A DNA stretch of 48,454 nucleotides from Microcystis wesenbergii FACHB-1317 (GCF_014696875.1 NZ_JACJQV010000081.1:1-48454); one strand, 5' to 3'. Shown: positions 26,486 through 35,053, numbered from the stretch's first letter. Notes: generated by a model from the sequence alone, not told the origin. Numbers and translations are program-made.

Positions 26486-26818
26486 ATGTCAGAGGTTACT
26501 GCCGTTACAGATGCCACCTTTAAAGATGAAGTTTTAGATAGTGCCGACCTTGTCCTAGTGGATTTCTGGGCTCCTTGGTGCGGCCCCTGTCGAATGGTGG
26601 CTCCCGTTGTGGGAGAAATTGCCGCACAGTTCGAAGGGCAAGTCAAGGTGGTGAAACTCAACACCGACGAAAACCCCATTATCGCTAGTCAGTATGGGAT
26701 TCGCAGTATTCCCACTCTGATGATCTTCAAAGGAGGTCAAAAAGTTGATATGGTGGTCGGGGCTGTACCGAAAACCACTTTAGCTAATACCCTAAATAAA
26801 CTCCTGGGAGTTAACTAG
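26486..26818 (+). CDS. trxA: Thioredoxin
   Basis: A 110-residue classical thioredoxin with the active site [10 protein letters not shown] (CGPC) and the cis-Pro loop [12 protein letters not shown]. It reduces disulphides in target enzymes and is itself reduced by ferredoxin- or NADPH-thioredoxin reductase. The ATG at 26486 is well placed. It overlaps the 3' end of dprA on the opposite strand by 4 bp, so the genes converge and may share antisense RNA ends. Confidence 0.97.
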   Translation: MSEVTAVTDATFKDEVLDSADLVLVDFWAPWCGPCRMVAPVVGEIAAQFEGQVKVVKLNTDENPIIASQYGIRSIPTLMIFKGGQKVDMVVGAVPKTTLANTLNKLLGVN

Positions 26819-27963
26819 GTTTTCTGGTAACGCATACCGGGTAACTGAGTCACTAAACCCATTAATTCTAATTCCAATAAGATCCCCGCCACTTCTGAGG
26901 TGGGGATTTGCATTTTTTCAACAATAATGTCAAACAACAGGGCATCTCTGTCAAATAACTGATACACTTGTGCTAGTCTAGGTTCTAGATTGACTGGAGG
27001 AGCAGCATTAACGACCGGGGATGTCTCTGGGGGGAGTGAAGGGGAGAGATTAACCGGTGCGGATTGGTTCGTGGTGGGAATTGCCCCCAACATTTGTAGT
27101 AATTTCTCCTCAGAAACGATAATTTCTGCTCCCTGATGAATCAGCTGTAAACAACCCCTAGCGGCAGCAATATCGGGAGAATTGGGTAAAGCATAGATAT
27201 CGCCGCCGAATTCGTTAGCATAACTGGCCGTAATCAGGGAGCCTGATCTTTCGGGGGCCTCGATAACAATCGTCGCGCGACTTAAACCGGCGATAATGCG
27301 ATTACGACTGGGAAAATGGGCTTTATTCGGTTGAGTTGCCGCAGGATGTTCACTAATGACTAAACCCTGCTTTTGGATGTCCGCGTGTAGCTGCCGATGA
27401 CGACTAGGATAAACCACATCGACCCCCGTTCCCAAGACGGCAATCGTCCTTCCCCCCGCTTTTAAACAGCTTTGGTGTGCCTCGCCATCAATTCCTTCGG
27501 CCATACCAGAAACAATAGTAAATCCCTGTTGGGCCAAAAGGGTACTTAAGCGCCGCGCCCAGCGCCGGCCGTGATCCGTGGGGTTACGAGTACCCACAAT
27601 GGCGACGGTGGGGATATTTCCCTGATTTTCCTCTAAATTGACCTTTCCTTGATAGTAAAGTAAGGGGGGAGGACTGGGAATTTCCCAGAGAAAGCGGGGA
27701 TATTCTGGGTCGCTAGGAGTCCAAAAAAGGGGGTTTTTCTGGATATGTTCGGCGAAAAGAGCTTCTGGGTCAATTTGCGATCGCCCCTCCCGTACCGCTA
27801 CCATTGACTTTTTGCCGAATCCCGCCACTTCTGCGATCGCAGAATCGGTGGCATTCCAGGCCACAGCGACACTGCCAAAATGCTGATAGAGTCGCTTTAG
27901 GGAAATTGCCCCGACTCCAGCAATACTTGACCATGCTAACCAATAAACGCGCTCGTCTGTCAA
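26815..27963 (-). CDS. dprA: DNA-processing protein DprA
   Basis: DprA loads RecA on incoming single-stranded DNA in natural transformation. The Rossmann-like core is clear: [53 protein letters not shown] and [20 protein letters not shown]. An N-terminal helical segment ([17 protein letters not shown]) and a C-terminal winged helix (about 310-382, ending [11 protein letters not shown]) complete the usual three-part form. The start is a TTG at 27963, supported by a TAAGGAGC ribosome site 9 bp upstream. At 382 residues it is normal length. Confidence 0.95.
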   Translation of the reverse strand: MTDERVYWLAWSSIAGVGAISLKRLYQHFGSVAVAWNATDSAIAEVAGFGKKSMVAVREGRSQIDPEALFAEHIQKNPLFWTPSDPEYPRFLWEIPSPPPLLYYQGKVNLEENQGNIPTVAIVGTRNPTDHGRRWARRLSTLLAQQGFTIVSGMAEGIDGEAHQSCLKAGGRTIAVLGTGVDVVYPSRHRQLHADIQKQGLVISEHPAATQPNKAHFPSRNRIIAGLSRATIVIEAPERSGSLITASYANEFGGDIYALPNSPDIAAARGCLQLIHQGAEIIVSEEKLLQMLGAIPTTNQSAPVNLSPSLPPETSPVVNAAPPVNLEPRLAQVYQLFDRDALLFDIIVEKMQIPTSEVAGILLELELMGLVTQLPGMRYQKT

Positions 27964-28039
27964 TTTGAAAAGCTCCTTAGACCAAGTAATAATTCAAGTC
28001 GGTTTTAACCGAATTCGGCCAGATGACCCTATTTATTTT

Positions 28040-28072
28040 AATTTTGACACTTAAAACGGACGGGGATTCTTA
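28040..28072 (-). mobile_element. IS200/IS605-like right-end sequence
   Basis: Just past the tnpB-remnant stop codon the minus strand reads TTAAGAATCCCCGTCCGTTT, a pattern common at right ends of IS200/IS605 elements, which carry a subterminal hairpin there. The hairpin is degenerate here. Confidence 0.45.
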
Positions 28073-28198
28073 AGAGATGTAAATCCTGAAAGGGGTAGCC
28101 AAAAACCCGCTAGACACTCCCTCAAAACTGAGTCTGTGCTTACTTTTAACTGAAATATTCGCACTCCCATTAATATCGGCGGCCACAAGATGCTTATC
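28070..28198 (-). pseudogene. C-terminal remnant of IS200/IS605 TnpB
   Basis: The minus strand encodes DKHLVAADINGSANI followed by about 25 more residues (including GVSSGFLATPFRIYIS) and a stop. The D-I-N-G-S-A-N-I block is the last RuvC-type motif (D-x-N-x-A-x-N-I) of TnpB nucleases, and the tail resembles their usual C-terminus. Only about 42 codons survive; the rest of the gene and tnpA are missing. This is what remains of an element between dprA and yebC. Confidence 0.65.
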
Positions 28199-28216
28199 CT
28201 TTATCTAAATCATCTC

Positions 28217-28316
28217 GGTTCTTCGGTACTTGTTATGCAATCACAAATACTGGACTTGACGCGTAAGGTTTTCAGGATAAGCAAAGAGTCCCTAGCATAC
28301 TACCTGCCGAAGAACC
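28217..28316. repeat. 100-bp inverted-repeat structure next to the tnpB remnant
   Basis: GGTTCTTCGG (28217-28226) is perfectly inverted at 28307-28316 and the pairing continues imperfectly inward (GGTACTTGTTATGC against GCATACTACCTGCC). A small reading frame on the plus strand across this region (about 28190-28438) has no recognisable protein features, so I treat it as non-coding. Confidence 0.55.
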
Positions 28317-28459
28317 ATCATCTCGAAGAGAATTTGTCGCCATCGATGACAATCTTTCTCGTCAAGGTGAAGCACAGACTAATCGTATCATTGATCAGTT
28401 ATCATCGATCAGATGTGAGTTTTCAGTTCACTGATTAGCGAAACATTCTCAATCTCAAG

Positions 28460-28488
28460 CCGTCCTAAAAGGACGGGGTTTTAAACCC
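28460..28488. repeat. hairpin typical of transposon ends
   Basis: CCGTCC (28460-28465), TAAAA loop, GGACGG (28471-28476), followed by GGG-TTTTAAA-CCC. CGTCC...GGACGGGGTTTTAAACCC is often found at ends of IS200/IS605 elements. It may be the second boundary of the same dead element. Confidence 0.45.
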
Positions 28489-28508
28489 AGTATTTTCGAT
28501 GATACAGC

Positions 28509-28536
28509 GTACCTCACCATTAAGATAACTGTTATA
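28509..28536 (+). repeat. 82-bp element family, partial copy (3' end)
   Basis: GTACCTCACCATTAAGATAA followed by CTGTTATA matches the 3' half of the copies at 34577-34658 and 30464-30546. It ends 3 bp before the yebC start codon and so replaces the normal ribosome-binding region. Confidence 0.75.
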
Positions 28537-28539
28537 GAT

Positions 28540-29304
28540 ATGGCTGGTCATAGTAAATGGGCAAATATTAAACGACAAAAAGCCCGCGTTGACGCAAAAA
28601 AAGGCAAAACTTTCACCCAGTTATCCCGGGCGATTATCGTGGCTACCCGTAACGGGGTTGCCGAGCCGGCGGGCAATTTTCAGCTACGCACGGCGATCGA
28701 AAAAGCGAAAGCAGCCGGTATTCCTCATGAAAATATCGAAAGAGCGATCGCTAAAGGGGCGGGAACTTTTGAAAATGACTCGGCTTTTGAAGAAATTCGC
28801 TACGAGGGTTATGGTCCCGGAGGGGTGGCGATCCTGATCGAAGCACTGACCGATAATCGCAATCGCACGGCAGCAGCTCTGCGGGCGGCTTTTAGCAAAA
28901 ATGGCGGTAATTTAGGCGAAACGGGCTGTGTGGGCTGGATGTTTGACCATAAGGGGGTAATTCGCCTTGAGGGAACTATTGATGAGGATAAGCTTTTAGA
29001 AGCTTCCCTAGAGGGAGAAGCCCAATCCTACGAGTTTTTTGAGAGTCAGGAGGAAGGTCAAGGGGCAGAGGTGTTTACTGAGGTGTCTAACCTGGAGAGA
29101 TTGAATAAGGTTCTGCAAGAAGCGGGATTTAAGCTCAAAGAAGCAGAATTACGCTGGATTCCCACTAATAACCTAGAAGTGAGCGATCGAGAGCAGGCCC
29201 GTCTTTTATTCAAGTTAATCGACACCCTAGAATCCCTCGATGATGTGCAATCGGTAACGGCTAATTTTGATTTAGTCGAGGAATTGATGCCAGTGGATGT
29301 ATGA
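28540..29304 (+). CDS. YebC/PmpR family DNA-binding regulator
   Basis: A 254-residue YebC-family protein; bacterial members act in transcriptional control (PmpR) or in rescue of ribosomes at proline stretches. The N-terminus [20 protein letters not shown] is the family hallmark, then [12 protein letters not shown]-like and [20 protein letters not shown]. The middle [21 protein letters not shown] and C-terminal LEEASLEGE-type acidic region complete the three-domain form. ATG at 28540. No Shine-Dalgarno is seen because a repeat copy lies directly upstream. Confidence 0.94.
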   Translation: MAGHSKWANIKRQKARVDAKKGKTFTQLSRAIIVATRNGVAEPAGNFQLRTAIEKAKAAGIPHENIERAIAKGAGTFENDSAFEEIRYEGYGPGGVAILIEALTDNRNRTAAALRAAFSKNGGNLGETGCVGWMFDHKGVIRLEGTIDEDKLLEASLEGEAQSYEFFESQEEGQGAEVFTEVSNLERLNKVLQEAGFKLKEAELRWIPTNNLEVSDREQARLLFKLIDTLESLDDVQSVTANFDLVEELMPVDV

Positions 29305-29326
29305 TCCTAAATTACTAGGCAGTGAT

Positions 29327-29370
29327 TAGGGTTTGCGGCAAAAAGTTTGTTGGTGGGGTTAGGAGTCAGT
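29327..29370 (+). repeat. dispersed 45-bp repeat, copy 4
   Basis: TAGGGTTTGCGGCAAAAAGT, then TTGGTGGGGTTAGGAGTCAG. It starts 22 bp after the yebC stop codon. Confidence 0.8.
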
Positions 29371-29390
29371 AGCTGGTCGTCAGGAGTCAG

Positions 29391-29464
29391 GAGAATTAAG
29401 AATGAATAATAATTAATTAAATGGTCTCTTGACAGATTTTATGCCATTTAATCCTTATTTTTGC
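29391..29464 (+). repeat. 74-bp palindromic dispersed element, copy 2
   Basis: It aligns without gaps to the reverse complement of 9222-9297. Inverted arms are ATTAAATGG (29416-29424) and CCATTTAAT (29444-29452). No coding capacity. Confidence 0.75.
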
Positions 29465-29540
29465 CGAGGCAAAGGAAAAATATATGTAATTAATTCTGTC
29501 TGAGTCCTTATTAAATAACATTAACAGTACTGTCTTTATT

Positions 29541-29600
29541 ACTGATAACTGATAACTGATTACTGATTACTGATAACTGATAACTGATTACTGATTACTG
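29541..29600. repeat. heptamer array (CTGATAA/CTGATTA)n before znuB
   Basis: About eight heptamers, ending 10 bp before the znuB ATG at 29611. The znuB ribosome site must lie in AAAACAACCT, which has no Shine-Dalgarno. Confidence 0.9.
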
Positions 29601-29610
29601 AAAACAACCT

Positions 29611-30441
29611 ATGCTAGAGGCTTTACAATTTGATTTTATGCGCCATGCGATCACCGCAGGAATATTAGTTAGTATTGCCTGTGGGATTGTGGGTACTTTG
29701 GTAGTAGTTAATCGCGTGGTTTTTATCAGTGGGGGAATCGCTCACGCTGCCTATGGAGGGATAGGAATCGGTTATTTTTTTGGGATTAATCCCCTGGTGG
29801 GGGCGATATTTTTTACCTTTTTTTCGGCTTTAGGTATGGGCTTTTTACAGCGTCGCATCCGGGAGAGAGCCGATACTTTAATCGGGGTGATGTGGGCGAT
29901 TGGTATGGCGATTGGGGTAATTTTTATTGATTTAACCCCCGGTTATAAAGCTGATTTAATGAGTTATCTTTTTGGTAGTATTTTAACTGTACCGAGGGAT
30001 GATCTATGGATAATGGCGGCCATAGATATATTAATTATAACCTTAGTTAGTATCTTTTATAAAGAGTTGTTAGCCATATCTTTTGATGAAACCTTTGCGA
30101 TTATTCGTAATATTCCGGTGGAGATAATTTATTTGGGGTTAATGGGAATAACCGCTTTAACTATTGTGGCAGTAATGCAGGTGGTAGGATTAATTATGGT
30201 GATTGCTTTATTAACTATTCCCGCCGCTATCAGTGGACAATTTGTTAAAAATATGAAGGGAATGATGATCCTAGCGATTATTTTAGGAATTGTCTTTACT
30301 TTAGTTGGTTTATGGTTATCCTATAGTTTAAATCTCACCTCAGGGGCGACAATTATTTTAGTGGCCGGATTGGGCTATTTAATCAGTCTTGCTTGCCAAC
30401 CTTTCATCCTCACTATCACCAGAAAAATAGCTAATCTTTAA
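29611..30441 (+). CDS. znuB: Zinc/manganese-type ABC transporter permease ZnuB-like
   Basis: A 276-residue ABC-3 family permease with 8-9 membrane helices, the membrane subunit of a Zn or Mn importer. The N-terminal ALQFDFMRHAITAGILVSIA and GTLVVVNRVVFISGGIAHA segment and the conserved loop VVGLIMVIALLTIPAAISGQ match ZnuB/MntB. The ATPase and binding-protein genes are not adjacent, which is unusual because znuA-znuC-znuB normally cluster. Zinc or manganese cannot be told apart from the permease. ATG at 29611. Confidence 0.85.
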   Translation: MLEALQFDFMRHAITAGILVSIACGIVGTLVVVNRVVFISGGIAHAAYGGIGIGYFFGINPLVGAIFFTFFSALGMGFLQRRIRERADTLIGVMWAIGMAIGVIFIDLTPGYKADLMSYLFGSILTVPRDDLWIMAAIDILIITLVSIFYKELLAISFDETFAIIRNIPVEIIYLGLMGITALTIVAVMQVVGLIMVIALLTIPAAISGQFVKNMKGMMILAIILGIVFTLVGLWLSYSLNLTSGATIILVAGLGYLISLACQPFILTITRKIANL

Positions 30442-30463
30442 GGCTCTCCCGTGGTTGTGGTGA

Positions 30464-30546
30464 TATAGCAGTTATCTTAATAGTGAGGTATGAGGTTTTG
30501 ATTTTGGGGAGACAGGAGCCGGTCGTTAATACCAAATTAGGTTATA
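30464..30546 (-). repeat. 82-bp element family, copy 2
   Basis: The reverse complement reads GTATAACCTAATTTGGTATT...TACCTCACTATTAAGATAAC (outer blocks). It aligns with 34577-34658 nearly base for base at both ends, with a looser middle. It starts 22 bp after the znuB stop. Confidence 0.75.
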
Positions 30547-30585
30547 CTTCATCTTTATGAGAAACGCCGTAATTTAAAGAAAAAA

Positions 30586-30676
30586 TACCAAATCCGTTTT
30601 AATCGCAATGATGATGAAATCCCGAAAGATATACTGTGACTAGATTTATCAATAATTTTGGTCGGCGGATTTGGTA
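30586..30676. mobile_element. 91-bp MITE-like element
   Basis: Perfect 11-bp terminal inverted repeats TACCAAATCCG (30586-30596) and CGGATTTGGTA (30666-30676). The interior is AT-rich without coding potential. It ends 11 bp before the stop of the minus-strand DUF3727 gene. Confidence 0.6.
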
Positions 30677-30687
30677 AAATCATGTAA

Positions 30688-31269
30688 TTAATCGAGTTCA
30701 TCAAACAAAAGTTCCTCTAGAATCGGTCTCATGCCGTCATCATCGGGGGAAACTAATTCAACTTTCCCTTCCGCATCACCGGCGGCTAAGAATAACAAAG
30801 GGGCAAGGGGACTGTAAATCGAGTATTTTTGGTCTTCGGAAAAGAAGCTGGCGAGAAATTGCAATTCTTCCGGCTCTGATGACGAGGAGGGTTCATCGCT
30901 ATCTATTTCTAAACTGAGAACATTATCTTCTTCTAGGGGAGGCAATTCACCACTAACAGTCAAGGTGTGGGCAGTGGATTTGAGCAATAGGTCTAATTCT
31001 GCTAAAACTGCCTTAGCATCGGCGAAAATCCGCTCGATTTCCTCGCTATCTTCGATTAAGAAGGCATCAGATTCTTCTTCCTCCGATTCCTCATCCCAAG
31101 CTAGTATCATCACCGGTGTATCCACGGGGACAAGAAGCATATAGGTAAGGTCATCGGTTTCATAGGCATTCTCAATATAACAGTCTAGCGATCGACCTTG
31201 CTCATCCCAGAGGGTTATGACATCCGCTTCTTCGAGTTCGTTTTCTTGAAAATTAAATTGAGGGGACAT
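30688..31269 (-). CDS. DUF3727 domain-containing protein
   Basis: A 193-residue acidic protein of the cyanobacteria/plastid DUF3727 (DUF1292-like) family; the function is unknown. It has an N-terminal DUF1292-like part (DVITLWDEQGRSLDCYIENA, TYMLLVPVDTPVMILAWDE) and an acidic linker (EESEEEESDAFLIEDSEE), then a conserved C-terminus (FFSEDQKYSIYSPLAPLLF, VSPDDDGMRPILEELLF). The very high Asp/Glu content suggests a soluble protein. ATG at 31269. The surE gene is upstream on the same strand, 48 bp away. Confidence 0.82.
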   Translation of the reverse strand: MSPQFNFQENELEEADVITLWDEQGRSLDCYIENAYETDDLTYMLLVPVDTPVMILAWDEESEEEESDAFLIEDSEEIERIFADAKAVLAELDLLLKSTAHTLTVSGELPPLEEDNVLSLEIDSDEPSSSSEPEELQFLASFFSEDQKYSIYSPLAPLLFLAAGDAEGKVELVSPDDDGMRPILEELLFDELD

Positions 31270-31316
31270 AGGCTCTCAAACGCTAATGATTGAATCAGAA
31301 TATCATGAGTTGATCC

Positions 31317-32129
31317 TCAATCAAACCAAGAATTCCAGTGCAAATGTTGAAAACCCTGCACATCAGTTAAATTGTATTGTAGGGGCGTGATGGTGATAAA
31401 ATTCTCGCCAATAGCGCGCACATCCGTAGGCACTTGCGGGGGTAAATGGCTGTAGTCCGGTTGTTCGATATCTTCCACCACTTCCCCAATTAACCAGTAA
31501 TAACTTTTACCCCTAGGATCCAGTCTTTTCTCGAAGGTTTCCTCGTAGCGTCGCAATCCCTGCCTAGTGATTTTCACTCCCTTGATTTCGGCACTACTAA
31601 CCGGAGGGACGTTAACATTGAGTAAAGTGGGAATAGGAAAAGGATTAAGGGCAACTTTCCTGACTAAAGTGAGGGCAAAATCGGCGGCCGGCTGGAAATC
31701 GCAGGCTTTAAAACTAGCGAGACTAACAGCAATACTGGGAATACCTTCGATTAATCCCTCCATGGCCGCAGAAACCGTGCCAGAATAGAGGATATCGGTG
31801 CCGAGATTAGACCCGTGGTTAATGCCAGCTAAAACTAAATCGGGACGCTCTTTGAGGACGGCACTAAGGGCAAATTTCACCGAATCGGCCGGAGTTCCCG
31901 AGCAGGACCAGGCAATCACATCGGGGTGAAAAATTCCTTCCACCTGTTCGGCCCGGATGGGATGGTGTAAGGTTAAGCCATGACCAGTAGCAGAGCGCTC
32001 GCCGTCGGGACAAACTACGGTCACTTGATGACCCGCAGTAGCGAGGGTGTTGGCAAGGATGCGGACTCCTAGCGCGGAAATGCCGTCATCGTTACTGATA
32101 AGTAGTTTTAAAGAGCGATCGCTAGTCAT
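31317..32129 (-). CDS. surE: 5'/3'-nucleotidase SurE
   Basis: SurE is a metal-dependent nucleoside monophosphate phosphatase of stationary-phase and stress physiology. The 270-residue protein starts [19 protein letters not shown], where the Asp-Asp pair binds the metal. Also visible are [36 protein letters not shown] (Asn ligand) and LLNVNVPP. I use the ATG at 32129; the longer frame to 32213 adds a weak leader and runs into the tRNA gene. It sits 57 bp from the tRNA-Arg gene, divergently. Confidence 0.95.
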   Translation of the reverse strand: MTSDRSLKLLISNDDGISALGVRILANTLATAGHQVTVVCPDGERSATGHGLTLHHPIRAEQVEGIFHPDVIAWSCSGTPADSVKFALSAVLKERPDLVLAGINHGSNLGTDILYSGTVSAAMEGLIEGIPSIAVSLASFKACDFQPAADFALTLVRKVALNPFPIPTLLNVNVPPVSSAEIKGVKITRQGLRRYEETFEKRLDPRGKSYYWLIGEVVEDIEQPDYSHLPPQVPTDVRAIGENFITITPLQYNLTDVQGFQHLHWNSWFD

Positions 32130-32162
32130 AGGAAATTTCTGCTCTACTGCGCCGGCTAGTGG

Positions 32163-32168
32163 TATAAT
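32163..32168 (+). promoter_or_regulatory. -10 box of the tRNA-Arg gene
   Basis: TATAAT lies 18 bp upstream of the tRNA 5' end, the expected place. The -35 hexamer at about 32137-32142 (TTTCTG) is weak. Confidence 0.55.
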
Positions 32169-32186
32169 GTAATAGTATTTTATCGT

Positions 32187-32259
32187 GGGTACGTAGCTCA
32201 GAGGATAGAGCACCAGGTTCCGGTCCTGGGTGTCGGGGGTTCGACTCCCTCCGTACTCG
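32187..32259 (+). tRNA. tRNA-Arg (anticodon CCG)
   Basis: A full cloverleaf can be drawn. The acceptor arm is GGGTACG with CGTACTC (32187-32193 with 32252-32258) plus discriminator G. The D-arm is GCTC-AGAGGATA-GAGC. The anticodon stem CCAGG/CCTGG carries loop TTCCGGT, so the anticodon is CCG, reading CGG arginine codons. The T-arm has TTCGACT. No CCA is encoded. Heptamer repeats begin right after it. Confidence 0.95.
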
Positions 32260-32285
32260 TTCAGTGATCAGTCATCAGTGATCAG

Positions 32286-32351
32286 TTAAGTACTTAAGCA
32301 AAATTAATTACACATCTAAGCCGTCAGCTTTTTGCTGTGATCAGTAAACAG
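32286..32351 (+). repeat. dispersed repeat family (ATTAATTACACATCTAAGCC), copy 2
   Basis: AAGTACTTAAGC and AATTAATTACACATCTAAGC are followed by TTTTGCTGTGATCAGTAAAC. The match is 13086-13178. Heptamers of the CAGTGAT/CTGATTA type flank it (32263-32285 and about 32436-32455). No gene fills the 32260-32498 gap. Confidence 0.65.
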
Positions 32352-32498
32352 AGACATCGCCAAAATTTATAACCCAATCACAGCTTGCTTTTGTCTTGTG
32401 TACTAATAAATAGTTATAACTGCAATGTATATCTACTGATTACTGATTACTGATTTTCGATTATGTCCACCTTCTTGAGATTAATTTACGAACGCTCT

Positions 32499-33158
32499 CT
32501 AAACTTGAATTAAAGAACTATCGACGGTGGCTAAAAGTGTTTGCACTTCCTCATCGCTGGTTTGGGAAAAATCTTGGTACCAAAGAGAAATCGATCTCAA
32601 TTCGTAGGGTTTATGTAGGCAAATTACTTGATCGACTAATTTTTCTAATTGCTCACAGACTTCCAGTGGGGCAATAGGAACAGCAATAATAATAGCAGCG
32701 GGATTTCCAGCTTTAAGGGTCAGAATCGCCGCTTTAATCGTTGCTCCCGTAGCGATACCATCATCTACTAGAATAATCGTTTTTCCCGTTAGGCTGGGAA
32801 AGGGTCGCTCACCTCGATACAAGCGATCGCGTCGCTCTAATTCGATCATTTCTTCCTTTGCTACCCGTTCCATCATCGCTTCCGATAGGTGCAAGTCCTC
32901 AACGATACTTTCATTGATTACCCGCACCCCATTCTGACCGATCGCCCCAAAAGCTAACTCTTTTCGCTCTGGCACACCTAATTTTCGCACCAAACACAGA
33001 TCTAGGGGTAAATGTAACCTTTGGGCAATTTCAAAGGCGATCGGAACCCCCCCCCGGGGCAAAGCCAAAACTAGCACCCCAGCACTATTGGTATATTCTG
33101 TCAAGTAACTAGCTAATAGTCTCCCTGCTGATCGCCGATCTTTGAGCAGATAAGTCAT
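32499..33158 (-). CDS. Phosphoribosyltransferase domain protein
   Basis: A 219-residue type I phosphoribosyltransferase-fold protein. The PRPP-binding loop is VDDGIATGATIKAAI, preceded by the long hydrophobic strand TIILV. LALPRGGVPIAFEIAQRL and LVRKLGVPERKELAFGAIG are typical of a cyanobacterial and actinobacterial group sometimes fused to dienelactone hydrolase-like domains; here it stands alone. The substrate base is unknown. ATG at 33158 follows an excellent CAGGAGGGC ribosome site. Confidence 0.86.
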   Translation of the reverse strand: MTYLLKDRRSAGRLLASYLTEYTNSAGVLVLALPRGGVPIAFEIAQRLHLPLDLCLVRKLGVPERKELAFGAIGQNGVRVINESIVEDLHLSEAMMERVAKEEMIELERRDRLYRGERPFPSLTGKTIILVDDGIATGATIKAAILTLKAGNPAAIIIAVPIAPLEVCEQLEKLVDQVICLHKPYELRSISLWYQDFSQTSDEEVQTLLATVDSSLIQV

Positions 33159-33356
33159 AATGCCCTCCTGGGATCTAATCCCCGTGGGGATCCTTGCTTT
33201 CCCCTGCCTTTATTCTATATTTCTCCGCTCATCTCTAGCGGAAATGTTAAGAAATTTAGCGAAGGCTTGACATTTTTTCGACTAACCGCAGTTTTTCTAG
33301 GCCAGAGATCGGCTAAAATCTTAGGCGAGAGGGTTTTGTCAAGTTAGGTAACAAAC

Positions 33357-33842
33357 ATGAATCAAAGTTTAAGTGATGCGCTAGAGCCGATCGCCGCTGC
33401 CTTTCGCAGTCTCGGAACTCCCGAACCGATCGTTCATTGGGGACATCCAGTCATGATGGGGATTGTGGTTTTAGTTATGGGTAGTTATACTGCCTATGCC
33501 GGTTGGCAAAGCCGTTTAAGCCAAGATGGGGAAGTAGTGGCCAAAAATCGGGCTGATCACCGCAAACTCGCCCCTTGGCTGTTTTTATTTATCGTTCTCG
33601 GTTACACCGGCGGTATTTTATCCCTAGTCATGCAGAAACATCCCATCCTCGAAAGCAGCCATTTCTGGACAGGCTCGATCGCGATCGGTTTATTAGCTTT
33701 CAATGGATTATTGTCCCTCACAGGCTTCGCTGGCGAGAAAAAAGAACTCTTCCGGACTATTCACGCCTATATCGGCAGTATTGCCCTGATTTTACTGCTA
33801 GTTCACGGTGTTTTCGGTCTTCAGTTAGGATTATCTCTCTAG
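33357..33842 (+). CDS. DUF4079 family membrane protein
   Basis: A 161-residue cyanobacterial membrane protein with four predicted helices (near 28-46, 73-92, 100-120, 136-156). His-containing helices (HWGHPVMMGIVVLVMG, HKLAPWLFLFIVLG, RTIHAYIGSIALILLLVHG) resemble cytochrome b561-type membrane proteins, so heme binding is possible but not shown. The function of DUF4079 is unknown. ATG at 33357; the next gene, glnB, starts 325 bp later behind hairpins. Confidence 0.85.
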   Translation: MNQSLSDALEPIAAAFRSLGTPEPIVHWGHPVMMGIVVLVMGSYTAYAGWQSRLSQDGEVVAKNRADHRKLAPWLFLFIVLGYTGGILSLVMQKHPILESSHFWTGSIAIGLLAFNGLLSLTGFAGEKKELFRTIHAYIGSIALILLLVHGVFGLQLGLSL

Positions 33843-33877
33843 TTGGTTTATTTATCGAAAAAATCGGGTCGAAAACC

Positions 33878-33891
33878 TCGCCTTAAGGCGA
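33878..33891 (+). terminator. perfect 14-bp palindrome after the DUF4079 gene
   Basis: TCGCCTTAAGGCGA followed by AAAGTTTTT, 36 bp past the stop. The stem and the following T-run fit a weak intrinsic terminator. Confidence 0.5.
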
Positions 33892-33964
33892 AAAGTTTTT
33901 GGATCGGGGCATAAATCCCCGTTACAAAAACGGCCTCCGTTCGGCGGTTCGGCTGAGATCACGG

Positions 33965-34006
33965 CCGAAGCCTGCCTCCTGCCCCCTGCCTTCGTTAAGG
34001 CTTCGG
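33965..34006. repeat. 9-bp perfect-stem hairpin upstream of glnB
   Basis: CCGAAGCCT (33965-33973) pairs with AGGCTTCGG (33998-34006). The loop is made of TGCCTCC/TGCCCCC heptamers. Its GC content is higher than the flanks. I see no NtcA-type GTA-N8-TAC site between here and glnB. Confidence 0.6.
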
Positions 34007-34125
34007 GTGGGCTAATTCCCACCTGGAATTTTTCACCGCAGCAGACTGTGGCCAAGGGCAATAATTGAAGAAATTATGACTTTAAGTGCTATTGTCGGGA
34101 TTCTGCGTTTAGAATTAACAGGTAA

Positions 34126-34506
<381 letters not shown>

Positions 34507-34517
34507 CCTCCAGACAA

Positions 34518-34544
34518 GGGATGATAGTACAATGCTGTCATCCC
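34518..34544 (+). terminator. hairpin after glnB
   Basis: GGGATGA (34518-34524) pairs with TCATCCC (34538-34544) around a 13-nt loop, 12 bp past the stop. A C-run rather than a T-run follows, so it is an atypical terminator. Confidence 0.5.
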
Positions 34545-34576
34545 CCCCCATTGACAGTGTTTCCCATCAAGAATTG

Positions 34577-34658
34577 TAACCTAATTTGGTATCGACGAGC
34601 GACGACCAATTCCCTAAAACGAAAAATTTGTACCTCACCATTAAGATAACTACTATAA
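34577..34658 (+). repeat. 82-bp element family, copy 1
   Basis: It begins GTAACCTAATTTGGTAT and ends CCATTAAGATAACTACTATA. The inverted copy is 30464-30546 and a partial copy is 28509-28536. It lies between glnB and the ribosomal-protein promoter. Confidence 0.75.
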
Positions 34659-34765
34659 TTGAATCTCTCGGCTCGGTCTGCCCCCATCACCACTCAAGAC
34701 CGCTGACTGGTACAAATAATTCGACCAGATCAGATATTATCATTTCCAGTGACTAAAAAAACCTC

Positions 34766-34795
34766 TTGCCTAAAAGGTCACAAATATTATATAAT
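34766..34795 (+). promoter_or_regulatory. sigma-70 promoter of the ribosomal-protein cluster
   Basis: TTGCCT (34766-34771), an 18-bp spacer and TATAAT (34790-34795). Transcription would start near 34803 and leave a leader of about 310 nt before rplC. A 65-residue frame in the leader has no protein-like features. Confidence 0.65.
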
Positions 34796-35031
34796 GTTTG
34801 ATCGTGGCCAAAATCGGTGTTAGGTGGTGTCCAAGGCACTGCCGATCAGAACCGCATAGGTCAATCGGTCTTCGCCGGGATACTGAAGATCAACCCTTTA
34901 AGTCCCCAAGAAACAAAGACCAGCAACAATCTAGGCAGAACCAGCAACCCTGTCTAGTCCTACTTACGAATTTAACGGGATGCCAGCTTAAATAACTCGA
35001 AAAAAGTCATTCAAGTTGGGCAGGCTGATAA

Positions 35032-35053
35032 AGCGGGAAAGATTTTTCTCGCT
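35032..35053 (+). promoter_or_regulatory. leader hairpin before rplC
   Basis: AGCGGGAAA (35032-35040) pairs with TTTCTCGCT (35045-35053), with one G-T pair and a GATT loop, 60 nt before the rplC start. It is a candidate autoregulatory structure of the operon leader; no known r-protein motif could be confirmed by eye. Confidence 0.45.

Noticed and set aside
28190-28438. An 82-residue plus-strand frame between dprA and yebC
   Set aside because: It crosses an inverted-repeat structure and a heptamer block, overlaps the edge of the tnpB remnant, and has no family features.
34798-34995. A 65-residue frame in the rplC leader
   Set aside because: It would start at about the transcription start with a TTG and no ribosome site; its composition is not protein-like.
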